Shown here: positions 46,901 to 58,142 of the stretch, one piece after another
How the letters are laid out: every line of letters begins with the position of its first letter
Numbering within the stretch: position 1 is the stretch's first letter
Assembly (NCBI GenBank): GCA_001949185.1
Contig: BDGG01000008.1
Location: 679,648-743,647, forward strand
Source of the DNA: Ramazzottius varieornatus
Taxonomy: Eukaryota; Tardigrada; Eutardigrada; Parachela; Ramazzottiidae
Direction of reading: 5' to 3'
DNA: 64,000 bases
Program-made: the position numbers and the translations under genes
The notes under the pieces: model-generated
Told to the model about the DNA's origin: nothing
What the model saw: the letters and a program-made list of their open reading frames with translations, nothing else
The model's database searches: none

Positions 46901-48676
46901 TCTTTTCTACTGACAAGCCCATAAAGGAATTTACAGATCAAAGTGCGATTTTCTTACAGGGAAAATCTAAGCGGTATCAGAAATGCGATGACACGTCACT
47001 TTGTACCGCTCCAGCAATCCTTCCAATCAAGGCTTACGCCAACCAGCAGTGTCAGTCCACCAGAACCACTCAGCTGGATTCCTCCCTTGTGGGTGTGGGT
47101 CGTCAGCGTAGCCAAGATCCAACAGGTGGTTGCTTGGTATGGTGTGACACATTGCAAGGTGGATACAAGACGTGGGGAGCCAAGTTTCCCGACGGGACAA
47201 GCTGTGGCAGTAATGACGGGGCGTCTTTTTGCATTGAGGGACAGTGTAAGGCTTTCGGCTGCGATGGCTGGTTAGCGGAAGACAGGCCAGGAGTTCCTTG
47301 TACATCTTTGCCGACGGGTCGCAAAATGTTTCATATGGCCTTTGATATCAACCAGACGGAAGTAGCAGCTCAAAGTACAGCTTCCCCAAAGACCACCAAG
47401 GCTCTCGTGACCACGGTACCGATGACGAAAATTGAGACATCCGCAAGGAGGGATTCCCCGAAGCCGCCACCAAAGTCCAGGTTCTGGTCACCTTGGCAGG
47501 AAACCGGAATGTGCGTCTCGAGCTGTGTATCGGATAGCATAGGAGTAAGGAAAGTGGTTCGTCAGTGCGTGCCTTCTGGTGGAATCTGTTTAGGACGTTC
47601 GACGGCCATGGCGCACTGTACGCCGTCTTGTCCGAAAATGCTGTTCACCGGTATGCTTAGTTGGAAAATTTTCGCCATATTTTTACCGCTTTATTATTTT
47701 ACCTACGACTACCGGAAATAGCAAGTTATTCTGGTTACAGCGGATATGTATGCTACGAAAATATGTACCGCTCTAAGGACGGTCGATTCTTCTCTGACCG
47801 GAAGTGGGCAACAGTTGCCATATTCGACGGACGATCCGCAGCAGTCATGTAAGCTGTGGTGTCAGAGAGAGTCCTCCCTGCAGTCCTGGCCGGAAATGTT
47901 CTTTCCCGATGGAACATCTTGCGGGGAGCCTGACGGTGCTAAGCGATACTGTCTGAAAGGTGATTGTTTGCTGCTCGGATGTGACGGCAAGTTGGCGCAC
48001 CCGGAAGACCCACCAGTCGTCTGCACAGAAACCAGTCACAATTTAGTTTCGTCGGGAGCAGAGGACAGGCGGAAACAAAGCCATGCCAAGCTGTCCGTGG
48101 TGGACAAGCCACAGACAGGAAGAATTCCGTTTATCTTGTCAAATGATACGGATCCGTCGTTCCAGTGGACAGTTGTAACGACACCTTGTTCGGTCACTTG
48201 CGGAGGAGGTAACTTAGGCTGGAATTCGAATCTGAGAAATAAACGCGAACTTAACCTTGGTCAACTGTTTTCTCTTAGGTTCGAGGAAGAACTATGTCCA
48301 GTGTGTTGCCACAAGTAGTTTAACGGATAAACAACGCAGAAAAGTCGACGAGCAACTGTGTGATGCTAGCGAGAAACCAAACGCTTCGTTGGAAGAAGCC
48401 TGTAATAATCAACCATGTCCCGGGTAAGCATGACTTGAGTGCTCTGGCCCTATAACAAGTGATAACTCTTGCGGGAATTTCAGATGGAGTGCAAGTAAAT
48501 GGGGCGACTGTAACGTGGATTGCGGTAAAGGCAACATGACAAGGTTTGTGCAGTGCGTCCAAGTGTCGCCTTCGATCGGCAGTGTCAAGGTGGAAAGTAT
48601 CCTGAAAGATGATGCCTGCGACCTGAGCAGTAAGCCCACTGCGACACAGACTTGCGTTCTACTTCCCTGTTCCTGA
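43999..48676 (+). CDS. ADAMTS-like secreted metalloprotease with duplicated cysteine-rich module
   Basis: Secreted zinc protease of the extracellular matrix, in about 15 exons. It has a signal peptide (MAHSLGFIFLLLRTL), a prodomain ending near RHQRQA (furin-like site), and a metalloprotease domain with ETAVFADFMLYKAL at its start. The zinc motif HEMGHSLTMQHD is split by an intron at about 46.0 kb, where position 8 is Thr instead of Gly or Asn. The Met-turn segment is YLMSPSTGRGKTTWSSCS. A disintegrin-like region follows (CEILICANTT...CGEGKWCVSGAC). Then TSP1 (GGWSAWTTTASCTSNC), cysteine-rich module 1 (FPDGTSCGSNDGASFCIEGQ), TSP1, cysteine-rich module 2 (FFPDGTSCGEPDGAKRYCLK) and two more TSP1 repeats (CSVTCGGG; CNVDCGKG). 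It ends TCVLLPCS. The frame is intact throughout. The two cysteine-rich modules are unusual for the family. Confidence 0.9.
45472..45588. repeat. hairpin element copy with a hAT-MITE-like end
   Basis: Degenerate palindrome (CAAGAGGTGCACG, loop TCTGTTATTGGC, GCTTCACTTGGG, GCGATCTTGTTGAGTTTG) in an ADAMTS intron. It is directly preceded by GGAGGCTCGGCGAA, identical to the terminal bases of the 306-bp element at 23.8 kb. Confidence 0.6.
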
Positions 48677-48919
48677 CACCTGCTTGGCTTTTTTATCTTT
48701 CAAGTGGTTTCACCTGTCTTTTTAGGTTTAGAATCTCCGGTTGTTTACTCAGCGTTCACGCCATCTGTTTTTCTAGTTTTGTAACTTGTTCTCGTTATTA
48801 TTACGTTCTCAAAGCTCCAGATAATTATTATCTGTCTCGCTTATGTTCAGAAGACGCAGTTTAAGTTCATGTTCAATAGTAAAATTGAAGTACAGGCAGA
48901 GCCATCAACTATTCAGAAG

Positions 48920-51900
48920 TCAATACTGAAAAGTGCTGTCAGAGCGCACTTGAGGCATCAGTGCGGAAGGCAACTCTTCCTTTCCTTCTAGGCAGACCGG
49001 CGGAGCTTGAGTCATTTCGAGCACGTTTCTGCCAGTGATTTCACGATAGACTTCATTGCATAACGAGCTGAGGTAGCTTCCATAGTCCCCAAGCTTTGCA
49101 ACTGAGTCCGCCATATCTTCGCCGAATGACGTCACTGCGCCCGTAGCGGACAAGGAGATCAGCTCTTCGAAACATTTGACTGCCGCATCGTTCTGCTTGT
49201 TCTCCTCAAGGAAACTCGTCAGTTTGGCTTTTATTTGGCGCAAGACGAAAGAGTCGATGGCCGAAATGGTCTCTACGATTTCAGGGCGATCAGTTTGCGC
49301 CAGCGAAGACTTGTCTTTGACATAGTCAACGTTCGTCCACGTTTCCTTCAGCAGTATCCAAAGACTGTGCAACGACAATCGAAGGTTCTCATGGGTGCGC
49401 CACAGTCTGCAGACCAAATCTATGAGGTCGGTCCCTGCTGGTGTATACTCTAGGTACTTCGTGATGCGAAAGCTCTTGAGCAATATGGCTTCCAACTGCT
49501 TCAACAGATCGCACTGCAGAGCTTTCGGTGCGTTGTTCAGCAAGCTAACCAACCTTTCCGGACACTTACCTATCCAAAAAGATATCTACCATTAATCATA
49601 TCGACAGGTACATTACGATAAAACATAGCAGATATATTTTATCATACGCATTTCTGTTGAACAAAACAAACCGGTCCTGTACGGTCCGGCTCACCTAGTA
49701 AAAACTGGTTCTCGGCTTCTTCATACCCAGCGGTCCAGGTCGCCGTTGAGGCGAATAGGCATTTGACGATATCTTTGTCCATAGGCTCTTCCAGCCTGAA
49801 GTCCCGCTGGAACAGCCGAAGAGCGCTTCGAAAAGCCAACCGTTGAATGACCTCCAGCACGGTCGGATCTTTCGCCGCGCTGTAACTCAAAATGGACAAA
49901 ACATTCCGAATGAGCACGGTTGACATGCTCTTTCCCATCAACTGAGACTCTTCGCTGGCGATAGTCAAGACCTGCGTCAATACACACGCTCCTTCTTGGG
50001 CAACAAGGAAGTCAGCCAGAAGGGGATTTTCTGGAGTACTTGTGCAGAGTATAGCAGATATGAGGTCGATCAAATCTTTGATTAGGTTCGAGTGCTGGAA
50101 GTCGTTTGTCTGCGCCAGACAAAAATGTTCCGTATCCAAACTTATGAGTCCGTTCAGCAAGCGGAGAACTTTTCTGCTGCCTCCTTGTCTCACAAATTCC
50201 GCCACGACACGAGGGAAGACTTCCACCAAACTGTCGATTGCGCTTCCCCGAATGGACTCATATTGTTCTCGTGACCAGAAACTTCGTTCGTGTTCCCCAA
50301 ACGGAGCGAGATAGTACAGGAGACTAGTGGTGATGTTCTGGCTGTCGAAGTCTTCATCGGTGTTTTTGGACTTCGCCGAGGTCGCCATTATCTTGAGTAG
50401 GATGTGTTTAAGCATGCAGTCTAGCTTGTGCATCTGGAGTCTTGTGTCCGAAACCGGACATTCTGGTCGAACTGCCAGCTGCAAGTAGAAGCGGTAACTT
50501 CCGGAAGAGAGAAGCGCCGAAGCTAGTCGAACGTTTTGCAGAGCAAGCTCCAACAGCAACGAAAAGATGACGGCGTAAGTGTTTCGTATTAGTCGGTCTG
50601 TATCGTGGACCGCAGGGAGGTAACGCTGAGATTGCACCAGCAAGGCCTCCACAACCTATGAAGGAACCAAAGTGCCACTGTATTAATTCACACAAGTCAG
50701 CTGATCGAACGACCGTCGACATACCGAGTTTTCTGAAAATACGTCCGCAATCAGGTCTTTGGCGTTTTCGTCCTTCGAGTTGCCACTGCACAAACGGCAA
50801 AGCAGCCCAGAAATCAGGAACTTCTCATGTCGGTGACTTGTGATATCCGCACTTCCGTCTGAAAGCGCGTCAACAACTTCGACCAGCCTGTTTACCAGAC
50901 CTTGCTGAAGTAGGATAGGTCCACATGCCGGAAAGAAATCCAAGTAATCGCGTAGAATTTCCAATAAGGGCGTGAACATATCTGGGGAAAAGCACAAATT
51001 TGTCCAAAAAACTGATCAGACAACCACGCATGTGCCATCATCTAATTCAAAATTATTCCTACCGTGCGCAGTAAAATATACCTCGAGAAGGATGACGACA
51101 AGTGAGGGCAGAATCGTCGAATAAGTGATGGCAGAAATAATGTTGACAGCAAAGTCCGTCTGGGAACCGCTGGCCACTTCCTCTTTAGCGTAGCCCTGAA
51201 GAGTGCCGACCACCGGAATCGTTACACCAACCAACCGAGTCCTCAAGACCGCCAGTACATTCCCGACAACATCATAGAGGTCTCGCAGATGTCCAGAGTT
51301 TGAATGTAGCGCGTTCAACGACTGCGAAGTAACTTTCCTACTGGCAATACAAAGTAATACCACGAGTCTTTCGGAATAGTCGGCAAATGCTTGTTCCTCG
51401 TTCGCCATCTTGTTTATGACGGCTTTGATTAGGCAACTCAAGACTTCAACTTGCTCGATCCACAAGCTATGCTCTCCTTGTAAGTTCAACACCTTGTCTA
51501 CTGCGAGCAGCTGACGTCTGCGGAGATCGTCGTAGAACCGGTCGTTGAGGATGAACACTGCTTGGACAGTGGCGTCAGTGATGAGTGTCAACGGGTTATC
51601 CGCTTCGATCTGTAATGTTTCACAGGGCGGTCGCATGAGTACCTTTCGTGGAGCATTCCCATATTGACTGACGAAGCGGACATCGGAACGGGATCGGAGG
51701 ATGGCGTTTCCACCCTTCTTTAGGGCACACGCACTCTTGCTGGGAGCTTGGATGCTTGCCGGCGGTTCCATCAAGGCCGATCCGGATGCAAAGTCAAAAA
51801 CTATGTTACTCTTGCAGCTTACTTTCGTCTTCGATACTGCTGTGGTCCGTCTCGGTCCCGTGGAAAAGCACGGTATAAGTGCAGTAAGCTTGGCAACCTG

Positions 51901-51981
51901 CAGACACGTACGGAAATAATGGAAATCGGCGGTAACTTGACGAAAGTCAGTTGCCCGGAAAATGGAGACTTCCGGTACCAT
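48920..51981 (-). CDS. large helical-repeat-like protein, unrecognised
   Basis: Four main exons were joined: about 51981-51073, 50981-50692, 50655-49696 and 49568-48920. Phases agree (for example CAC G|AT, TCG|GTT and CTA G|GT), giving roughly 930 residues. The product is almost entirely alpha-helical in character, with leucine-rich helices of 15-20 residues, like ARM/HEAT scaffolds. There are no catalytic motifs, membrane spans or signal peptide. The reading frame also continues upstream of 51981 (GSLLTGCSAVLGILSDVLEQ) to an acceptor near 52117, and a first exon MNNDELEQIFRK near 52177 may be the true start. I considered CFAP69-like ARM proteins but cannot support a family name. The next gene upstream on the same strand is LSM2. 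Confidence 0.75.
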
Positions 51982-52396
51982 TTCTCTTTTCTTCTCATAA
52001 TCGCGGCATAACTGCTCGAGTACATCGCTAAGGATTCCTAAAACTGCCGAACAGCCAGTTAATAATGATCCGCCACTGTACTGCCTCCATCCCGATATTG
52101 CAAAACTGCAAAATGTCGGAACGGCCAGAAATAAGCATCTGTTAACTTTTTACGGAAAATTTGCTCGAGTTCGTCGTTATTCATCCACAAGCTTCGACAT
52201 TCTCGATAAGACTACAAAAGGAAACCAGTCCATAGTCCCCGTGACGCGAAGAAAGGATCGCAGTAGTTGCACATCTTTAACGAATTAAAAGATAGTTTTT
52301 ACAACGTACCGCTAATGAACACCAGAACTCCAGTCAGACTGTAGCCGCAGATGAGGAAAGAAGATCCAGTGGCCCAGTTGTCACTCTCGGCATCGT

Positions 52397-52780
52397 TCAG
52401 GAAGCAGCTACCTTATCCGACTGGTCCGGTCTGGTATCTTTCGTTGGCTGACCTTTGCCCGCGGCGGCGGCGGCGGCAGCGCCGGTTTTAGTGGAATGTT
52501 TGGCCTGTTCCGCATCACGACGAGAGGCATCCTGCAGCTGCTGCACGTCGACTTCTTCGGCTGGGAGGTGCACGTATCGAATGACAGATCCACGGATAAA
52601 GATGTTCTTAACAGCCAGCATATGCGGGAACTTCTCCGCGTCCGTCACAGCAATGTCCAGAAGTTTCATGTTGAGATACTGATCCACAGAGTCCAGTGTT
52701 CCGTGAAGGCTCATGTCGTTCTTCAACTCCACCACGATCTCTTTCCCCACCAGCGACTTGAAAAACGAGTAGAACAGCAT
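52397..52780 (-). CDS. LSM2: U6 snRNA-associated Sm-like protein LSm2
   Basis: Core subunit of the LSm2-8 ring on U6 snRNA and of the cytoplasmic LSm1-7 decay ring. A single exon gives 127 residues. The Sm fold is clear: MLFYSFFKSLVGKEIVVELK, then LHGTLDSVDQYLNMKLLDI (Sm1), then KNIFIRGSVIRYVHLPAEEV (Sm2). The start was placed at MLFYSFF, as in all family members, not at the upstream in-frame Met. After the normal end (about residue 95) there is an extra low-complexity tail, TKTGAAAAAAAGKGQPTKDT and a few more residues, encoded in part by a GCC repeat at about 52460-52480. Confidence 0.95.
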   Translation of the reverse strand: MLFYSFFKSLVGKEIVVELKNDMSLHGTLDSVDQYLNMKLLDIAVTDAEKFPHMLAVKNIFIRGSVIRYVHLPAEEVDVQQLQDASRRDAEQAKHSTKTGAAAAAAAGKGQPTKDTRPDQSDKVAAS

Positions 52781-53936
52781 GATCGAACCTCCTAAGTCAA
52801 GCAGCACGAAGCGAATCGGGGATCGGCGGTATAAGACGAGAGGGCGAAGAAAATTCCAGAGTGACTCGATGGAAATCGGGAATTTGAGAATCGGAATTTA
52901 TATAGAAGAAAATCAAAGTTGTTCGTTCAATCAAAAACAGAAAAAATCAAGTCACCGTATTTTATTTCATTCTGAGCTTATTCTAATTGATTTTGGGCGG
53001 GATTGATCGAACGAACTGCGTACCGTGTCCGGAAAAATTAATCATCGAAAATGGGTGTTAGATGGCGTCACACGGCAGTAGCCAATGAAATTTGCGCGTG
53101 CGCTGGAGTAACGTCGATATTGGTCGTCGGACAACAAAGCTCCAATTTATTTGTTACGCCCATTATCGACGCTTGATTTTTGCGTACACTGTATATTACG
53201 TATCTGCCTCTTTCTGGTGTTAATTATTATCCGCGAATCGCGATCCAATGATCCTATACGGTGGGCCAGCGGCAGAGTGATCAGTAAGGCGTGGTCAGAT
53301 GACATCATATAATCGGAGCATGAAACTAAAGAATATCCGTAAACGACCAATCATCGAACAGAATTTTCGTCTTGGACGATCTTGATTGGTCGATTACAGA
53401 GAATTTTCTGTTTGTCCCCACTCCATACTTCCCAAATTAACCCCGCCTTACTGATCTACTGTGCCGCTGGCCCACGGTTCCGAAGTTCTCTTCCTTGACA
53501 GAGTCCTGCCGAAGTGATCTTTAAAGCTTCATGCATGACACCAGCAAGGGGCAGCTTGACATACACTAGCAGCAACGCGACGACGAGTTCTGATTCGGAA
53601 ACAGGAAAATCGGTTGGCAGGCTTGTTCTCGGTGTGCTCCAGCAGAAGGTACTTTCGAACTTCCGAAATCATCAACCCTCTCCGTCCCACAAGTCCGGAC
53701 GGATCCAGCGTCCACTGGATATCAGCATCTCTGCAGGTGACAGGTAGGCTACCGGTCATTGTCTAACTTATCAAAATCCGTCGCGGTATCTGTGGCTGGT
53801 CTCCGCTTAATGAGTTATCTCTGACCGATAAACTCTTTTAATTATATTCCCTATCAGTCGTAGGCGCATCCAGTTTCTTCTTGCAAGCTATGGACATCAG
53901 ATTGTTGCCACCTCCACTGTCACAAAATTAAACGGT
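52781..53936. other. divergent intergenic region with a MITE and an upstream open frame
   Basis: It lies between LSM2 (-) and the aminopeptidase (+). It contains a 219-bp inverted-repeat element (53259-53477). It also contains a two-exon open frame: ATG 53535 to donor 53737, acceptor to 53858, TAA 53929-53931, ending 5 nt before the aminopeptidase ATG. That frame could be an upstream ORF in the 5' leader. Confidence 0.4.
53259..53477. mobile_element. 219-bp inverted-repeat element (MITE)
   Basis: Imperfect inverted repeats of about 33 bp: CGGTGGGCCAGCGGCAGAGT then GATCAGTAAGGCG at the left, and CGCCTTACTGATCTACTGTG then CCGCTGGCCCACGG at the right. There is no obvious target duplication and no coding capacity. 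Confidence 0.75.
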
Positions 53937-56660
53937 ATGGATGCTGATGTGGAGCACAAGCACGAAACCAAGCTATCACGTTTTTGTGTACGTTTCGGTC
54001 TAATCTTATTCCTCCTCGCTGTTTGCAGTTTCGTGTTTTTACTCGCCTTCAGGCCGTGGGCGAAAAATCCACCTTCTCGGCCATTTTCCTGCACCGTCAA
54101 CGTCTCAAACATGACAATGGGGAAAACGAACACTACGGAAAGGCTGCGGCAGCTTCGGCGAAGAATGAAAGAGTTCAACATCAGTGCCTACATCGTACCA
54201 ACCGATGATGCTCATCAGAACGAGTACATCGCCGCCGCAGACCAGCGTCGGGAGTTCATCTCAGGGTTTACAGGCTCCGCTGGAACAGCTATCATTACCG
54301 AACATAATGCCTCTTTGTGGACCGATGGGCGATACTTCTTACAGGTGAGAACATCTCAGCTTCCGGTTGCTCGTCGATCAAGTGGGCAAAACGGATGAAT
54401 CAGTCACCTACCGGAATGTGTGACGTCATCGCGGTGTGCAGCCGTTTGAGGTGGCCGACTCACTTCTCTTACCTGGTTTTATCCACTGAGCTGGGCTAAC
54501 TGAGAGTGTTGCTTCGATAGGCAGCTCAGCAGTTGGACGATAACTGGACACTAATGAAGGACCGACTTCCGGATACACCTACTTTCGGACAGTTCCTCAA
54601 TGACAAGCTTGCCCCGCAGTCTTCGATTGGTGCCGATCCAACAACGATTTCAAACTCGACGTGGGAAACCATTTCGAAGGAACTGGAGATCAACGGCAGT
54701 AAAATGGTGAACATAAGTACTAACCTAGTCGATTTGGTCTGGTCGGAGACGGGAGACCGTCCTGCACCACCCAACAACAGTGTCTGGGTTTTGGAACAGA
54801 AGTACACCGGGAAGGACTGGAAACAGAAGATCCAGGATGTCCGCGAGAAAATGGCGGAGAAAAAAGCCGAGTACTTGGTCGTTACGGCGCTTGATGAAAT
54901 TGCCTGGTTGCTCAACATGCGAGGTCAATTTCTTCAAGTACTAATCTTCCAATTCAGTATGCATTGTGCATAACGAGAAATATATTATTGCGGAATGTAC
55001 TTCCAGGTTCCGATATTCCATTCAACCCCGTATTCTTCAGTTACGTGATCGTGGGTATCAACCGTACGATGCTTTTCATAAACGAAAGCAAGGTTAACAG
55101 TACCGTTCGGCGACACTTGAACATCGAGGAAAACAGAATGGACACTGGACCAATGTAAGTTTCCAGTTATTTGTGTTATTGGTAAGACTTAGACCCTGAA
55201 CTTTTGAAACAACGACTTCGGTCTAGGGATGGAGTGGAGTTGTATCCCTACGGCGATGTCTTTGACAAGCTGGACGAGATTGTCCACCCGAAGGATAAGA
55301 AGTTATGGCTGACGCCGGAATCCAGTTACGCCGTCTGCAGTCGCGTAACTCAAGACCTGCTGGTGCGAGCGGCTTCCCCGATTGCTCTTATGAAGGCCGT
55401 GAAGAACGAAGCGGAGCTGGCTGGAATGTATGCCTGTCACGTCCGCGATGGAGTGGCCTTGGCGGAGTTCTTCGCTTGGATGGAAGCCGGTTCGTTTCAG
55501 AATCTTTCACATTTTCCGATATTGAGCTTTCTAGCATTCTCTCGGTTGTATTTCTAGAAGTACCGAAATGCAACGTGACGGAGTTATCGGCCGCTGACAA
55601 GCTGGAAGAACTGCGAAGTCAGCAGGAGAACTACGTCAGCTTGTCCTTCGATACCATTTCCGCTTCCGGTCCGAATGGAGCCATCATTCACTACAAACCC
55701 ACACCAGAAAGCAGCATACCCGTGACCAGCAACGATATGTTCCTGCTGGATTCTGGGTCGCAGTACCTCGACGGAACCACCGACGTCACAAGAACAGTGC
55801 ACTTTGGCCAGCCTAACGAGTACCAGAAAGAATGCTACACTAGAGTCCTCAAGGGAAACCTTGGTACGGTAGTGTAAGATAGTATTTGGTCATGCGTGTC
55901 AACGTAGTAATATGAGCTATTACTAATTTCCGCTGTACCTTTTTCCAGCGATGGCTATGAATAAATTTCCCGAGAAGGCAACAGGAGAGCGCCTAGACTC
56001 GTTTGCCAGACAGCATTTATGGAACGTGGGACTAGACTATGCGCACGGTACGAACAGTTTGACGTCAGATTTCATGGCTTTCTCGATCGGCGAATAGATT
56101 GGTTTCGATTTCTTCAGGTACCGGACACGGAGTGGGAGCGGGCTTGAATGTACGTTATATAGTCTTTGGTCAGATGAGATTGAACATCGTAGTCATTTGC
56201 GTTGCTTCTCACTAGGTGCACGAAGGTCCGATGTCTATCGGTTACCGCCATAATCCAAAAGACCCGGGTTTGCTAGCTGGCATGGTCATCACTGACGAAC
56301 CTGGTACGAAAGTGTTGTTCAGGGCGGGTTTTCCCAGCCTTCTGGATGGTTGTAATACATAGTCGTTTGCTTGCAGGTTACTATGAAGCCGGAGCTTTTG
56401 GCATTCGAATCGAGAACCAGATGGCGATCGAGAAAGCTCAAGTGAAGTATGGAAATGGCTCCTTCTTGGAACTACGAAACCTGACTCTGGTTCCCTATCA
56501 GCGGAAATTACTGGTCCCTGAATTGCTCAACCGAGATGAGATAGCGTATATTAATCAGTATCACGAAACGTGCCTTCAACATGTCGGTAAGGCTTTGCAG
56601 GATCAGAACAAGAAAGAAGCCTACCGGTGGTTATTGAAAGAAGCTGCTCCAATTGGGTGA
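53937..56660 (+). CDS. Xaa-Pro aminopeptidase, membrane-anchored (XPNPEP1/2 family)
   Basis: Metallopeptidase removing N-terminal residues before proline. About nine exons. The first has a cytosolic head and one hydrophobic segment ([19 protein letters not shown]), predicted to be a signal anchor, so the catalytic part would face the lumen or outside. The N-terminal creatinase-like domain has [15 protein letters not shown] and [15 protein letters not shown]. The catalytic pita-bread domain has the metal ligands: [16 protein letters not shown] (two Asp), [16 protein letters not shown] (His), [19 protein letters not shown] (Glu, Glu), and RNLTLVP near the end. All five metal-ligand residues are present and the frame is intact. 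Cytosolic XPNPEP1 lacks such an anchor and vertebrate XPNPEP2 is GPI-linked, so the N-terminal anchor is a difference. Confidence 0.93.
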
Positions 56661-56971
56661 TTCGGCCAAGTCAAGTCTGTTTTTATCATATTCAATTCAA
56701 GGAGTGCGTCATTAAAACCAAGAACAATATGTGATAAATTTTCCATACAAAAATCTATGATGATAGAGCTAACGAGATCGTAATTTTTTGAGTTCATAAC
56801 GCAGACTGCTGAAACTGAAGCAGCTTTCTTTTAGAACAAAACTTTTGAAATAAAACTGTTCAAACCATAGAATGCGCCATAGCGTCGTGTGACAGATCAG
56901 AGGATCTGATCACTGTGTGAGGAATATCCATCGGCCGTTACCGGTCCAAAGTTCTCCGTTGTCCTTAGGGC

Positions 56972-57359
56972 TCAACCATATCTGAAACAAAAAGACGTCT
57001 GCTCGTTAGATTTCGGAAAGCGAGACGGTCCAGGACACTCCTAGAGGTGGGTTTTAGCATAAAGCAGATGTTTGATGAGGACTGGAAAGGAACCCCTGTC
57101 GTCGCAATACCTACCGAGACCTTCCACGGTGTTGGAAATATTTCCCGAGGTCAGCTAAATTATCAAGAGTTTCGGTCAACTGGGCAATATCGTCGTACTT
57201 TGCGCTAGCCGTGGCTCCCGAGGACTGCCCCGCAAGCCCGGAACCCGACTCCAAGGTCGGGCTCTTCATCAGCACTCCCCAAGAGCGATTTGGCAGTCGC
57301 ATATCACAGTGCACCAGCCCGAAGACCACAACCAGTAAGGTAACAACCTGAAGAGCCAT
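56972..57359 (-). CDS. Neuropeptide F-like precursor 1 (predicted C-terminal RYamide)
   Basis: Short secreted precursor of 84 residues in two exons (57359-57115 and 56981-56972). It has a signal peptide MALQVVTLLVVVFGLVHC. The rest ends with an amphipathic helix and the NPF-type end LADLGKYFQHRGRS, then R-Y-G and TGA after splicing. The C-terminal Gly would be converted to an amide, giving ...GRSRYamide. The intron splits the Arg codon (CG|A) just before the last aromatic residue, the position conserved in NPY/NPF family genes. The acceptor TTTTTGTTTCAG is strong. No dibasic site follows, because the Gly is the last residue. It lies about 0.8 kb from a paralog on the same strand. Confidence 0.8.
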
Positions 57360-57741
57360 CTTGTTTCCGGCTAAGAGAATACTGCAGCAATATTGGGAAT
57401 ACAGGGTCTACACCAGAGTAGTTCTCGATCGGATTAGCTGTGAAGGGCCAAGCACGCTCACGTGAAAGTACCGAGTATAGCCGGGTCGGCTAGACTAGAG
57501 AAACATGAACCAAATGGAATGTATTAAAATTTATGGCTTTCAAAGTACGGCCTTGGACTCTCTGGAGCCATCAGTAGTGTCATTGAGTACCCCAATACGT
57601 GGTAAGAAAAAAAAGGGGAAGACTGAAGAGGCAGTTCCTTCATACCAGGGTCTAATCGTCCCGCTTCTCACGATCCCTCCCCATTGATATCTTTGGGTTC
57701 CACCCGTGATCTATTACCATTTGCGTCTCCTGAAGAGCTTT

Positions 57742-58092
57742 CTTCAAAGCACGAACTCACCGGGGACCCACTACATCTACGTCATCTTCACAGAACTTCA
57801 AAAAATGATCACCCAACAAGTTCCAGGTGAGATTATCCACGGTGAACATGAAAAAGTCTGTCAAAATCCATGTCACTGTACAAACAGACGACATATACAG
57901 CGTAATGCCATTAACGGTCGGATCGAGGTAAGTACCTGACTGCTCCTCGATTCATTGTCATGAAATGCCGTCTGTTTGACTTTGACTCCAGGTGGTCGGC
58001 GGGCATCCAAAAACCCTGATGTGGCCTTTCGAAGGAACAAAAACCTGTCGTGTTGGTATGCTACTATATGACGTAAATCTCTTACCGTAATA
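57742..58092 (+). CDS. possible short unrecognised gene overlapping the NPF-like 2 tail region
   Basis: On the + strand an open stretch to 57927 (HYIYVIFTELQKMITQQVPG ... NAINGRIE) joins by a good GTAAGT donor to VVGGHPKTLMWPFEGTKTC and then TAA at 58090-58092. An upstream piece at 57505-57602 (MNQMECIKIYGFQ...) could be its first exon. The frame is continuous over the intron but matches nothing I recognise. It is antisense to the presumed last exon of the second NPF-like gene, so both may not be correct. Confidence 0.3.
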
Positions 58093-58142
58093 CGGCGTGC
58101 TATCTGTAACACAATGTCATACGTTCCCCCTTTGAAACCCTT

